Below are positions 36,031 through 45,275 of a DNA stretch of 64,000 nucleotides, piece by piece (position 1 is the stretch's first letter; every line of letters begins with the position of its first letter). The position numbers and the translations under genes were made by a program. The notes beneath the pieces were generated by a model. The model saw only the letters and a program-made list of their open reading frames with translations. It did not search any database and was not told where the DNA came from. Origin of the DNA: Deltaproteobacteria bacterium (GTDB lineage: Bacteria > Myxococcota_A > Polyangia > Polyangiales > Houyiibacteriaceae); contig JAEPMI010000001.1 in the NCBI GenBank assembly GCA_017644045.1, forward strand, positions 240,470 through 304,469, written 5' to 3'.

Positions 36031-38793
36031 GTGGTGAGCCGCTCGACCAACCGCAGCCGCATCCCGCTGAGGCATCGCCTGCCGAACCCGCCGGCGGTGT
36101 TCGTCGGACGGGAAGAGGCGATCGCTTGGCTCGTGAACGCGCTCGAGCGCTCACCGGTCGCCGTGCTCTCGGGCCCCGGAGGCATCGGCAAGACCGCGCT
36201 GGTGCTGCGGGCGCTCCAGGCGGCGTTCCCGGAGGCCCGCGAGCGAACCCTCTACCTCCCGATCGCCGAGGGCGAAGCGCCCGACCAGGTGCGCTTGGCC
36301 CTCGCGCATGCCCTCGCCCGCGCAGCTGGCGTCGAGGACTCGGTGGACATCGCCGGTCTGCGAGGCGACCCCGAAGAGCTCACCGAGCTCGCGCTCGATC
36401 TCGCCGAAGAGGGTCCGTTCTGGGTCGTGTTCGACGACCTGCAGCACACTGACCGCGGTGAGATGGCCGAGCTGCTGCGCCAACTCTCCGCCTACGCGCG
36501 CGAGAGCCGCTTCATCGCGACCACCCGGGCGGAGCTGCCCACCACGGCGCTCGAGGGCCAGACGCTCGCGCTCGATCGCATGGGCCACTCGGCGCTGGCC
36601 GAGATGGCGCGCATGCTGCGACCCGGCACCGACGCCGCCGACCTCCAGGCCGCCGTGAACGCAGCGGCGGGCTCTCCATGGTTCCTCCAGCAGTACCTGG
36701 CCGCCGGGGCCGAGGGGTTGGCGCTGACGCGCGCCGGAGTGCTCGAGTCGGTGTCCGAGGGCGCGCGCGAGCTGCTCACCACCCTGGCGTGCCTCGAGGC
36801 CCCGCTCCCGCGGGCAGTCGTGGCATCGCTGGTGACCCTCCCCGACGAGGCGGAGCTCGAGGCGCTGGTGACCCGGGGTCTGCTCTTCGACGACCACGGC
36901 CTCCGGGTGCACGACCAGGTCGGCGACTTCCTGTTCCCTGCGGGCACGGCCGGGCGCTCGACGCTGCAGCGGCGACTGGCAACGCTCCTGTCGGCTCGAG
37001 AGGAGCCCGATGCGGTCCTCGAGGCCTTGCGACTCCATGGACGGCTCGGCGACCTCGACTCGCTCGTGGCGATTCTCCAGGAGCGCGGCCACGACCTGAT
37101 CGGCCTGGGCTACGCGCCTCGCATCTGGCAGCTGGTCGAGCACGCCACCGATCCGCGCATGGGGCTCTGGCAGCTTCGCTGCGCGGCCGAGCTCGGCAAC
37201 GCCACGGTGCTCGGCGCGGTCCGCCCACCGCGTTTCACCCAGACCGAGGACCAGCTCGCGTGGGCGGCGACCCAGTTCCTCCTGGGCGAGCGGGAGGAAG
37301 CGCGCCGCATCGCGCTCGAGGTCGCCGCCGCGGGGGACGCGCTGCAGTCCGAAGCACGTCGGCTCGCGGCTCGATGTGCGCTGCACCTGGGGCGGGCGGC
37401 AGACGCCCGCGCCGAGCTCGCTCTCCACGCCGACGGCTCGAGCGCGACCGCGGCGCTGCTGGCCTTGTTGGACGCCTGCCTCGAGACCGACGGTGCGTCG
37501 GCGACGGTCGCGGCCGTCGGTGCGCGGCTGACCGAAGACGATGACGCGGAGGCTCTCCTCGACGTCGCCATGGCCCACTACCGGCTGGGCGAGAGCGTAC
37601 GCTCGGACCAGCTGGTCGAGCGGGTGCTGACGACCCCTCGGGGCGGTCGCGCGGCGCTCTTCCTGTCGCGTCGAGCGCTCCTGCTTCGGTCGAGGGTGGC
37701 CATCGACCGAGGAGCGCTGGGAGACGCACGCGAGCTCATCGAGCTCGTGCGCCCCTTCGCGCGAGGCACCTCGGTGCTGCGCCCACTGGTCATCGAGCTC
37801 GACGGCGCGCGGCGCCTGGCGGTCGGTGAGCTCGCCGGGCTCGAGGCGGCGCTCCAGCATGGGGCGACCCTCGCGCGCCATGGGGACGTCGCGATCGCCG
37901 AGCGACTCGAGCGCCTGACGGAGGAGCTCGCGGCCCGGCGCGAGGGAGACTCGAGCGCGGAGCTCGACGACCCGCCCACCGCCTCCCCGTGGCAGTCGGA
38001 GCGGGAACGAACGCTGCGCGTCGCCCTGCGCTCCGCTCGCCGCGAGCTCGCCCAGGGCGACCCTTCCGAAGCCATCGAAGCGGCCCGACGGGTGAGCCAG
38101 GAAGCAGCGCACGCGGATCTCCGCGTCCTCGAAGCCGAGGCGCTGCTCCTGCTCGCGGACGGGCTGCTCGCTTCGCTGGCCTTCGACGAGCTCTCGAAGG
38201 TGACCGCCGCGCTCGCGCAACGGAGCGAAGCCTTGGACTCGCCACGCGTTCGGCTCCACGTCGCGTTCTACGAGGGGCACGACGATCCCGCGGTGTTGGA
38301 GCGCCTCGCGAGCGAGGGACACACCGCCCCCCGCGCCGCGCGCCGAGCGCGCTCGCTCTTCGGTCTGCCGGCGCCGCTGGACGCGGTGGACGAGCTCGTG
38401 CTCGCCGCGGCCCGAACGGCGTGGGCGGATCGACGAGTCGAGACCCTCGGGTCGGACGACTCCGATGCCGCCGGCTGGGGGCTCGACACGCTTCGCTCGA
38501 TCGTATGGCTTCCGGATGGTCGCACCATCCGCCTCGCCAAGAAGCCGCTGCTGGTCCGCGTGCTGGCGACGCTGTTGAGGCACGGTGGAGAGGCGAGCAA
38601 GGAGACGCTGATCCAGGAGGCGTGGGAGGATCCGAGCTACCACCCGATTCGGCACGATCCGAAGCTCCACGTGTCGATTCGCGCGCTTCGCAAGGCCATC
38701 GAAGACGACCCCAGCCAGCCCACCCGGCTGCGGACGACCGATGGCGGCTACGCGCTCGGAGGGGTGACCCGCCGGGTGTACGCCGCTCCCTGA
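36031..38793 (+). CDS. STAND-type ATPase/TPR regulator with C-terminal winged helix
   Basis: A 920-residue regulator. The NTPase domain has Walker A SGPGGIGKTALVL (~46) and Walker B FWVVFDDLQ. A long helical TPR-like region follows. The C-terminal ~95 residues form an OmpR/PhoB-type winged helix (WLPDGRTIRLAKKPLLVRVL...KLHVSIRALRKAIEDD...GGYALGG). AfsR/SARP-like and MalT-like proteins have related layouts but place the HTH elsewhere; here it is C-terminal and of the OmpR class. Predicted to sense a ligand or ATP state and bind DNA. It lies 8 bp after the TPR gene and 179 bp upstream of the surface cytochrome gene. Confidence 0.82.
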   Translation: MVSRSTNRSRIPLRHRLPNPPAVFVGREEAIAWLVNALERSPVAVLSGPGGIGKTALVLRALQAAFPEARERTLYLPIAEGEAPDQVRLALAHALARAAGVEDSVDIAGLRGDPEELTELALDLAEEGPFWVVFDDLQHTDRGEMAELLRQLSAYARESRFIATTRAELPTTALEGQTLALDRMGHSALAEMARMLRPGTDAADLQAAVNAAAGSPWFLQQYLAAGAEGLALTRAGVLESVSEGARELLTTLACLEAPLPRAVVASLVTLPDEAELEALVTRGLLFDDHGLRVHDQVGDFLFPAGTAGRSTLQRRLATLLSAREEPDAVLEALRLHGRLGDLDSLVAILQERGHDLIGLGYAPRIWQLVEHATDPRMGLWQLRCAAELGNATVLGAVRPPRFTQTEDQLAWAATQFLLGEREEARRIALEVAAAGDALQSEARRLAARCALHLGRAADARAELALHADGSSATAALLALLDACLETDGASATVAAVGARLTEDDDAEALLDVAMAHYRLGESVRSDQLVERVLTTPRGGRAALFLSRRALLLRSRVAIDRGALGDARELIELVRPFARGTSVLRPLVIELDGARRLAVGELAGLEAALQHGATLARHGDVAIAERLERLTEELAARREGDSSAELDDPPTASPWQSERERTLRVALRSARRELAQGDPSEAIEAARRVSQEAAHADLRVLEAEALLLLADGLLASLAFDELSKVTAALAQRSEALDSPRVRLHVAFYEGHDDPAVLERLASEGHTAPRAARRARSLFGLPAPLDAVDELVLAAARTAWADRRVETLGSDDSDAAGWGLDTLRSIVWLPDGRTIRLAKKPLLVRVLATLLRHGGEASKETLIQEAWEDPSYHPIRHDPKLHVSIRALRKAIEDDPSQPTRLRTTDGGYALGGVTRRVYAAP

Positions 38794-38972
38794 GCGCGGT
38801 CGCGCCTCCCTCGGCCCACGCCTCCCTGGCCGGCGGGAGAGTCGAGCCCCCAGATGGCGACGGTCCTCCGGAAGCGACCGGGAGCCGACGGGTTTTACCC
38901 GGTTTAACTGCGCCTCCTCCCCACCAGGGGCCACGTTCCTGGCGTTTGGAATCGAACTCAGGAGGAGGCGCG

Positions 38973-41387
38973 ATGCGTTTGAACTGGCTTAGTTGGATGT
39001 GTGTGGGGCTCTTGTGCCTCACGGCATGCGGTGACGATGACGGCGGCGACGGCGACGGCATGGACGCCGGCGGCGAAGACGGCGGCGGCATCGAGGTCGA
39101 CGCGGCCGCAGAGGACGCGGGCGACGAGGATGGCGGCGTCGACACGGTCGCCACCCTGCCCAGCCAAGGCTCCTCGATCGCCGCAGCGGAGGTCGGTGAC
39201 ACCATCGCCGTCGCGAACTTCGCGTCGGACAGCGTGACCTTCTTCGAGGCGGGCACCCTCACCGAGCGTGGCCGCGTGGACGTGGGTGACGAGCCCGCCT
39301 CCGTGACCTTCTCCCCCGACGGCACCGAGGCCTACGTGGTGAACCGGGCGGACCAGACGGTCTCGGTCATCACCGGCGCCGACGGCAGCTCCCCGACCGA
39401 GGCGACCACCATCGCCGTCGGTTCCGAGCCCCGCCTGGCGGCGCTCTCGCCGACCGGCGCGACGCTCTACGTGACCAACTGGGTCGACGGCACCCTCAGC
39501 GTGATCGACACGGCCAGCCGCTCGGTCACCGCGACGGTGGCCCTCGGCGGCAACCCCTACGCGGTCTGCGTCACCAACGACGGCGACGGCGAGGACGACG
39601 ACGAGACGGTCTACGTCACCGACTTCTACTCCCGCGCGATCGAGGGCGAGGCCGAGGCCACCGACCGCGGCCGCGAGGCGCGCGTCTTCCACCTCGACGC
39701 GAGCGACATCACCACCGTGGCGTCGACGATCACCCTCGACCCCATCGACGTCACCGGCATCAACGCCGAGATCGACGCCGCGAACACCGGCGCGTTCCCG
39801 AACCAGCTCTACGCCTGCACCGTCCACGAGGATCACCTCTACGTGACCGCCGTCGGTGCCTCGCCGGAGCCCTTCGGGACGACGACCGACTTCCGCCAGA
39901 ACATTCACGGCCTGCTCTACGAGGTCGCGATCGCGGACGACTCGGTCACCCGCGAGCTGAACCTCAACCAGATGGTCGCGGCCCTCGAAGGTGAGAAGCG
40001 TTTCGCCGCCGTTCCGACCGGCATCGCCTTCGTGCCCGGCACGACCTTCGGCTACCTCTCGGTGATGACGGCGAACATGGTCCTTCGCATCGACCTGGCG
40101 CCGGAGCCGCCCACCGCGGGCTCGCCCACCGGGACGAACTTCCTGGCCACCGGCCCGTCGCCCACCGGCATCGCCATCACCGGCGGCAAGGCCTACACCT
40201 ACAACGAGGTCGGTCGCTCGGTCAGCCAGATCGACCTGCCGAGCCAGACCACCGAGGAGCTCGAGGTCACCTCGGCGCCGCTGCCCAGCGCCGGCACCAG
40301 CGAGTTCGACGCGCTCCGGGGTCAGCGCTTCTTCAACACCGGCCTCGCGCGCTGGTCCACCGGCGCCTGGGTCGGCTGCGTGGGCTGTCACCCGTCGGGC
40401 ACGACCGACAACGTGACGTGGACCTTCCCGGCCGGTCCGCGACAGACCAGCGACACCTCGGCGACCTTCGACCGGTCCCAGAGCACCCAGCGGATCCTGA
40501 ACTGGACCGCCATCTTCGACGAGGTCCACGACTTCGAGCTCAACACCCGTGGCGTCGCGAACGGCGTGGGCGCCATCGTCACCGACGCGGGCCTCGACAC
40601 CGCGAACCGCATCGACTTCCTCGGCGCGGGTGGCCCCGGCAACCCCGAGAACGGCTTCAACGTCGGCTCGTCGGCCGGCGTCAACGAGCGCGACGGCGTG
40701 CTCGCCGACTGGAACGAGATCGAGGCCTACATCCGCACGATCCGCAGCCCGCGCGGCGCGACCGTCACCGAAGGCGACCCGGCCGAGGGCGCCACGCTCT
40801 TCGCCGAGGGCGGCTGCGCGAACTGCCACGGCGGCGTCCTCTGGACGCTCTCGGAGCGCTACTCGACGCCCGTCGTCGACGGTGACCTCCGCGCGGTGAG
40901 CTTCGCCGACGAGGGCGTCACCTCGCTCGGCTCGGTCTCGCCCGCGACCACCGTGCTCGACGATCTCGGCTTCGACACCGCGCTCATCAACAACGACACG
41001 AACGGCGCGCCCCAGCGCCACCTCTGCGTCGTCCGCGAGGTCGGCACCTTCGGGGCGGGCGGCGCCGATGACCGCGGTGCGGCCGAGACTCGGCAGAACG
41101 GCGGCAACGCGCAGGGCGTCGACGGCTTCAACGTGCCTTCGCTGCTCGGCATGGCCACCGGCGCGCCCTACCTACACAACGGCGCGGCGGAGACCCTGGA
41201 CGAGTTGCTCAGCGACCCGGACTTCCAGAGTCACCTCATCGCCGGCAACGCGATCTTCAGCCTCACGGCCGAGGAGCGGGCGAACCTCATCGCCTTCATT
41301 CGCACCGTGGACGACGACACCACCGTCGTGCCGCTGACGGCGGGGCACCAGCTCTGTCCCGAGGGCGTCACCCCGCCGACTCCCTGA
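38973..41387 (+). CDS. Surface lipoprotein: YVTN propeller fused to cytochrome c domains
   Basis: An 804-residue lipoprotein (lipobox LTACGDDDGG) with an acidic Gly/Asp linker. Residues ~55-445 are a YVTN-type beta-propeller (VTFSPDGTEAYVVNRADQTV, SPTGATLYVTNWVDGTL). The C-terminal ~340 residues carry two CxxCH haem sites, CVGCH (~470) and CANCH (~615), as in di-haem peroxidase/MauG-like proteins fused to propellers, plus HNGAAETLDELL. A GGAGGAGG Shine-Dalgarno lies 5 bp before the ATG. It is probably an extracellular electron carrier or redox enzyme; partners are not seen. It sits between two STAND-type regulators. Confidence 0.86.
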   Translation: MRLNWLSWMCVGLLCLTACGDDDGGDGDGMDAGGEDGGGIEVDAAAEDAGDEDGGVDTVATLPSQGSSIAAAEVGDTIAVANFASDSVTFFEAGTLTERGRVDVGDEPASVTFSPDGTEAYVVNRADQTVSVITGADGSSPTEATTIAVGSEPRLAALSPTGATLYVTNWVDGTLSVIDTASRSVTATVALGGNPYAVCVTNDGDGEDDDETVYVTDFYSRAIEGEAEATDRGREARVFHLDASDITTVASTITLDPIDVTGINAEIDAANTGAFPNQLYACTVHEDHLYVTAVGASPEPFGTTTDFRQNIHGLLYEVAIADDSVTRELNLNQMVAALEGEKRFAAVPTGIAFVPGTTFGYLSVMTANMVLRIDLAPEPPTAGSPTGTNFLATGPSPTGIAITGGKAYTYNEVGRSVSQIDLPSQTTEELEVTSAPLPSAGTSEFDALRGQRFFNTGLARWSTGAWVGCVGCHPSGTTDNVTWTFPAGPRQTSDTSATFDRSQSTQRILNWTAIFDEVHDFELNTRGVANGVGAIVTDAGLDTANRIDFLGAGGPGNPENGFNVGSSAGVNERDGVLADWNEIEAYIRTIRSPRGATVTEGDPAEGATLFAEGGCANCHGGVLWTLSERYSTPVVDGDLRAVSFADEGVTSLGSVSPATTVLDDLGFDTALINNDTNGAPQRHLCVVREVGTFGAGGADDRGAAETRQNGGNAQGVDGFNVPSLLGMATGAPYLHNGAAETLDELLSDPDFQSHLIAGNAIFSLTAEERANLIAFIRTVDDDTTVVPLTAGHQLCPEGVTPPTP

Positions 41388-41426
41388 GCGCCATCCAACC
41401 CCCGCCCGAACGGTCTTCCTCCAACT

Positions 41427-41446
41427 CCCACCCACGTTCGGGTGGG
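41427..41446. terminator. Intrinsic terminator-like hairpin between convergent genes
   Basis: CCCACCC (41427-41433) pairs with GGGTGGG (41440-41446), 40 bp after the cytochrome gene stop and 13 bp from the stop of the opposing regulator. A CTCTTTCTC stretch follows on the plus strand, a weak T-tract, so it could terminate plus-strand transcription. Confidence 0.5.
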
Positions 41447-41458
41447 GGGCGCTCTTTC

Positions 41459-44035
41459 TCAAGCCTCCGTCCCCGTCAGCACGACGGGGACGTCGGGGTC
41501 GAAGCGATAGCCCCCCTCCCCTCTGACCAAGACCTCCCGGAGCCCGAGCTTGCGTAGCGTGCTGAGCGCGACCTTCACTCGATTGAGTCCCGACTCGACG
41601 TTGACCGTCTCCCCCGGCCAACCGAGCTCGAGCAGGTCGTGCGAGTCGAGCGCTCGGTCTTCCGCGTGCGCCCTCCCCAGGCCCACCGCGATCTGCCAGA
41701 GCGCTGCCCGGGTGCCGAGATCGATCTCGCGCCCGTCGGGCAAGGTGACGCTGCCGTCGGAGAGCGAGAGGGTGAGCGCGCCGCGCCCCAGCCGCCGGTC
41801 GAGCAGGCGCATCGCGATGCGTGCGTCGTCGGATGGATGGGTGGCCTCGGCTTCGGCCGCCGACTCGAGCTCCGCCACCGCGTTCGGCCGGGACGCGACC
41901 GGCTCTTCCGTCAGGGCGAGGTGGAGCCGATGAAGCGCGACGGCGCGATGGATGCCGGGGTCCTCGATGCGCTCGAGCGCGTCGGCCGCCTCGTCGAAGG
42001 CCTCGGTCGCCGCCGCCACGCGCCCACGCTCCGCCTCCGCCGCCCCGCGCATCGCCGCGACCAGCGCCGTCAGGCGGAGGTCGCCCACGCGACGCAGCCC
42101 CTCGAGCGCTCGCTCGTAGAGTGGGATGGCCGCCTCGAGCTCACCTCGCTCGTGCTCGACCGCGCCCGCGTAGGCGGAGAGATGCGCGACGTAGAGCCGA
42201 TGACCGACTCCCTGCAGTCGGGCGATGCCGCGCGCGTGCAGCTCTGCGGCCCGCTCGAGGTCACCGAGCTCCTGCTCGAGGATCGCCAGGTTGCCCTCCG
42301 CGAGACCGAGCGCGACCGGCGCCAGCGCCGGGTCGAGCGACTCGACGGCCGCCGCGTAGTGCTCCCGGGCCTCGTCGAAGCGCTGCTCCTGCAGCCGGAC
42401 GGTGCCGATGTCCGCGCGAAGCTGGGCGGCCCGTTGCGGAAGCGAGAGGGCCTCGGCGAGCCGGCGACCGCGCTCGTAGTGGGTCGCTGCGTCGTCGAGA
42501 TCGCCCCGCGCGTGAGCGACGATGGCCCGCTGCCGGAGCGCCTCCACGCGGCAAGGGTCCCGCTCGGGCGCCAGCTCGAGCGCGCGGTCCGCGTGGACGA
42601 CCGCGGCGTCGATCCCGCCGCGCGCCAGCTCGCACGCCGCGCGTCGCGCGAAGCAGAGCGTCAGCTCGATCGGATCGGTGAGCTCGTCCGCAGCCGTCGC
42701 GAGCGCCGTGAGCGCGTCGTCGATCTGACCGGACACCTCGAGGACCCGCGCTCGGGCGACGAGGAGGCCGGGGTCGGGGGGCATGGCGTCCAGGAGCTCG
42801 AGCGCCGAGTCGACCGGTCCGCGCTCCGCGAGCACGGCGACGATCGCCAGCGTGAGGTCTCGCTTCTCGCTCCCCTCGGCGACCCGCCACGCGCCACGCA
42901 GCTCGTCGAGCGCATCCGTCAGAGCCGCGAGGGCCTCACCGTGCTGCGCGCCCCGGAGCTCGGCGACCTCGGTCCGCGAGAGCTCCGCGTAGTGGCTCAC
43001 GTGGGCGCGGAGCGTCGACTCCCGCAGCTCGAGCTCGTCGAGCCGCTCGGCGGCGAAGGCGCGCACGGGCGTGTAGAGCCGATGGCGGTTCCCCCCACGA
43101 GCGAGCAGCGAGTGGTCACGGAGGACGTGGAGGAGGTCGACCGCGTCGCCGCCGAGCACGGCTTCGGCCGCCGTGGTGTCGAAGGCTCCCGCGAACACGG
43201 TGCAGCGGGCCAGCGCGCTCTGCTCCTCGGGCACCAGGCGCTGCCAGGAGTCCTGCAGCGCGTCGTGGAGCGGCGAGCGTCGACCGTGCCGCGTCTCGAT
43301 GGCGCTCAACCCGCGCGACGCGAAGCGCTCCAGCATCTCGGAGGGCGAGAGCACCCGCAGCCGGGAGGCGACCAGCTCGAGCGCCAGCGGCACGCCGTCG
43401 AGCGCGAGCACGAGGCGTTCGAGCGCCTGACGCTCCTGCGCGTCCGCCGGCAGCTCGGTGCCCGCGTGCTGCAACACCAGCTGCAGTCCGGCGCTCGCCC
43501 CGTCCACCGACTCGGTGGCCAGGGGCCCGACCTCCACCAGCGACTCGCCGGCGACGCCGATGCGCGCGCGGCTCGTCACCAGGACGCGAGCGGCCGGGGC
43601 TTCGGCGGCCCACCGCGGCACGACCTCGCCGAGCGCCGCGATGGCCCCCTCGGCTTCGTCGAACACGACCAGGATCGAGCCACGCGTCTCGAGCGCGTAC
43701 GCCAGCTCCATCACCGGGTCGCCGAGATCGACCCAGCTGAGTCGCATCCCGAGCGAGTCGGCGACCGAGGCACAGAGCTCGTCCGCGCTCGTCACGTTGG
43801 AGGCGTCCACCCAGACGGCCGGACCCTCGCCCCACTCGCGATGGGCCTCGACGGCCATCCGGGTCTTCCCGATGCCGGGAGGCCCGGTGAGGGTGGTCAG
43901 GGACTCGTCGCCCAACGACGCAGCGAGCTGCGCACGTTCCGCGTCCCGCCCGATGAGCGGGGTGAGCACTGGCGGTGGGCCGAAGCGGGTCATCGCGAAC
44001 GCATCCGAATCCCCACGAACCGGAGAGGGCCCCAT
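41459..44035 (-). CDS. STAND-type ATPase/TPR regulator with C-terminal winged helix (second copy)
   Basis: An 858-residue relative in layout of the regulator at 36031. Walker A TGPPGIGKTRMAV (~51) and Walker B GSILVVFDEAEGA are followed by the RVLVTSRARIG sensor strand and the LALELVASRLRVLS winged segment usual in AfsR/STAND ATPases. TPR repeats occupy ~370-760. The C-terminal ~95 residues are a winged helix (LPDGREIDLGTRAALW...LNRVKVALSTLRKLGLREV...GGYRFD). An inner ATG at 43993 (MTRFGPPPVL) gives a more family-like start and may be the real one. It converges with the cytochrome gene and is divergent from a lipoprotein gene. Confidence 0.82.
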   Translation of the reverse strand: MGPSPVRGDSDAFAMTRFGPPPVLTPLIGRDAERAQLAASLGDESLTTLTGPPGIGKTRMAVEAHREWGEGPAVWVDASNVTSADELCASVADSLGMRLSWVDLGDPVMELAYALETRGSILVVFDEAEGAIAALGEVVPRWAAEAPAARVLVTSRARIGVAGESLVEVGPLATESVDGASAGLQLVLQHAGTELPADAQERQALERLVLALDGVPLALELVASRLRVLSPSEMLERFASRGLSAIETRHGRRSPLHDALQDSWQRLVPEEQSALARCTVFAGAFDTTAAEAVLGGDAVDLLHVLRDHSLLARGGNRHRLYTPVRAFAAERLDELELRESTLRAHVSHYAELSRTEVAELRGAQHGEALAALTDALDELRGAWRVAEGSEKRDLTLAIVAVLAERGPVDSALELLDAMPPDPGLLVARARVLEVSGQIDDALTALATAADELTDPIELTLCFARRAACELARGGIDAAVVHADRALELAPERDPCRVEALRQRAIVAHARGDLDDAATHYERGRRLAEALSLPQRAAQLRADIGTVRLQEQRFDEAREHYAAAVESLDPALAPVALGLAEGNLAILEQELGDLERAAELHARGIARLQGVGHRLYVAHLSAYAGAVEHERGELEAAIPLYERALEGLRRVGDLRLTALVAAMRGAAEAERGRVAAATEAFDEAADALERIEDPGIHRAVALHRLHLALTEEPVASRPNAVAELESAAEAEATHPSDDARIAMRLLDRRLGRGALTLSLSDGSVTLPDGREIDLGTRAALWQIAVGLGRAHAEDRALDSHDLLELGWPGETVNVESGLNRVKVALSTLRKLGLREVLVRGEGGYRFDPDVPVVLTGTEA

Positions 44036-44071
44036 GTCGGTGTGTGAACTCGCGTGCTAGCTTGCCGCCCG

Positions 44072-45274
44072 ATGCGGGCCCTTTGCTTGATCTGTTTGCT
44101 CGTCGGATGCACTGGCTCTTCGGACGACGCTCCCGTCGTGGCCGGCGGAGGGTACCGCGGAACGTTCGCGGGCACCGTCACGATCACGGCCCACGACCTG
44201 AACGATGGGTCGCCGATCGGCGGTGCCCTGGTCCGGATCGACGGAATCGACGTGGGCGCGACGGCCGAGGACGGCTCGATCGTCATCGATGGCGAGGCGC
44301 CGGATCGCATCGAGGTCAGCGCCGAGGGGTATCAGACGACCGCCTACGTGGGTACGAGTGCCGAAGTGGTCACCGTGGCGATGCGCCCCGCGCCCACGCT
44401 GCGGCGCGTCTCGGGTACGGTCACGGGCCTGGACGCGATCGAGGTCCCCGAAGGCGCAATCCTGCGGACCCGGGTGGGCGTGGCGACGGAAGGTGGTCGA
44501 GTCACCCTTCCCGACCCGATGCTGCCGAGCATCTGCGATGGGACCGACCCCTGTGCGTTCGCGATGCGCGTGGCACCCGATGTGGTCAGCCGATTCTTCG
44601 CGCAGATCGAAGCGATCGACGACCAGGGCACCACCGAGACCGACGACGACGTGGTCACCCCACTCTCGTTCGCGCTCTCCGGCGTGGTCGTCCCGAGTGG
44701 GGCCGACGAGATCGCCGACGTCGTGGTGGCGCCCCTGCCGGCGAGCGCGCTCTCGGCGATCGAGCTCGACCTCCCCGGCCCGGTGCCCGGCAGCGATCGG
44801 GTCGTCGGCGTGCCCGGCGTCGGTCTGGGCTCCGCCATCTTCTTCTTCGGTGCGCACGAAGGGCAGACCCGCTTCCTGCTGCCCGCGGCGACCGGCGAGT
44901 TCGAGGGCTCCCGGCGATGGGCCGTCACGCGAGCCACCCGCGAGGATGGCGCGGAGTCGGTGGCCGTGGTTCGCGCGGCCATGGGCGACGCGGTCGAGGC
45001 GCTGGTCGCTCCGACCCCCGAGGCCATCCCGGAGCTCTCGCAGAGCGGCGGCGTGGTGGACCTCTCGGCCCAGGGCCCGCACGCCGTGGTCGAGGTGTGG
45101 GACTCGAGCGAGGATCGCTCGACGCTCGTCTTCGACGATCGCGACAGCCTGAGCGTCGGCGCCTCCGCGCGGGTGACGATGTGGAACGCGCCGGCTCAGA
45201 CCGACGGGTTCCGCCTGAGCGAGCTCCGGTCGACCTTCACCGGTTGGGTCAGCGTCCCGGTCGACGCTCTCTGA
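44072..45274 (+). CDS. Lipoprotein with carboxypeptidase-regulatory-like domain
   Basis: A 400-residue lipoprotein; signal peptide MRALCLICLLVGCTGSS with lipobox LVGC. Residues ~30-105 fit a carboxypeptidase regulatory-like (prealbumin-like) fold: VTITAHDLNDGSPIGGALVR then GSIVIDGEAPDRIEVSAEGY. The rest is beta-rich with no recognised family. Divergent from the second STAND regulator with 36 bp between starts. It ends one base before the opposing gene's stop. Confidence 0.7.
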   Translation: MRALCLICLLVGCTGSSDDAPVVAGGGYRGTFAGTVTITAHDLNDGSPIGGALVRIDGIDVGATAEDGSIVIDGEAPDRIEVSAEGYQTTAYVGTSAEVVTVAMRPAPTLRRVSGTVTGLDAIEVPEGAILRTRVGVATEGGRVTLPDPMLPSICDGTDPCAFAMRVAPDVVSRFFAQIEAIDDQGTTETDDDVVTPLSFALSGVVVPSGADEIADVVVAPLPASALSAIELDLPGPVPGSDRVVGVPGVGLGSAIFFFGAHEGQTRFLLPAATGEFEGSRRWAVTRATREDGAESVAVVRAAMGDAVEALVAPTPEAIPELSQSGGVVDLSAQGPHAVVEVWDSSEDRSTLVFDDRDSLSVGASARVTMWNAPAQTDGFRLSELRSTFTGWVSVPVDAL

Positions 45275-45275
45275 T

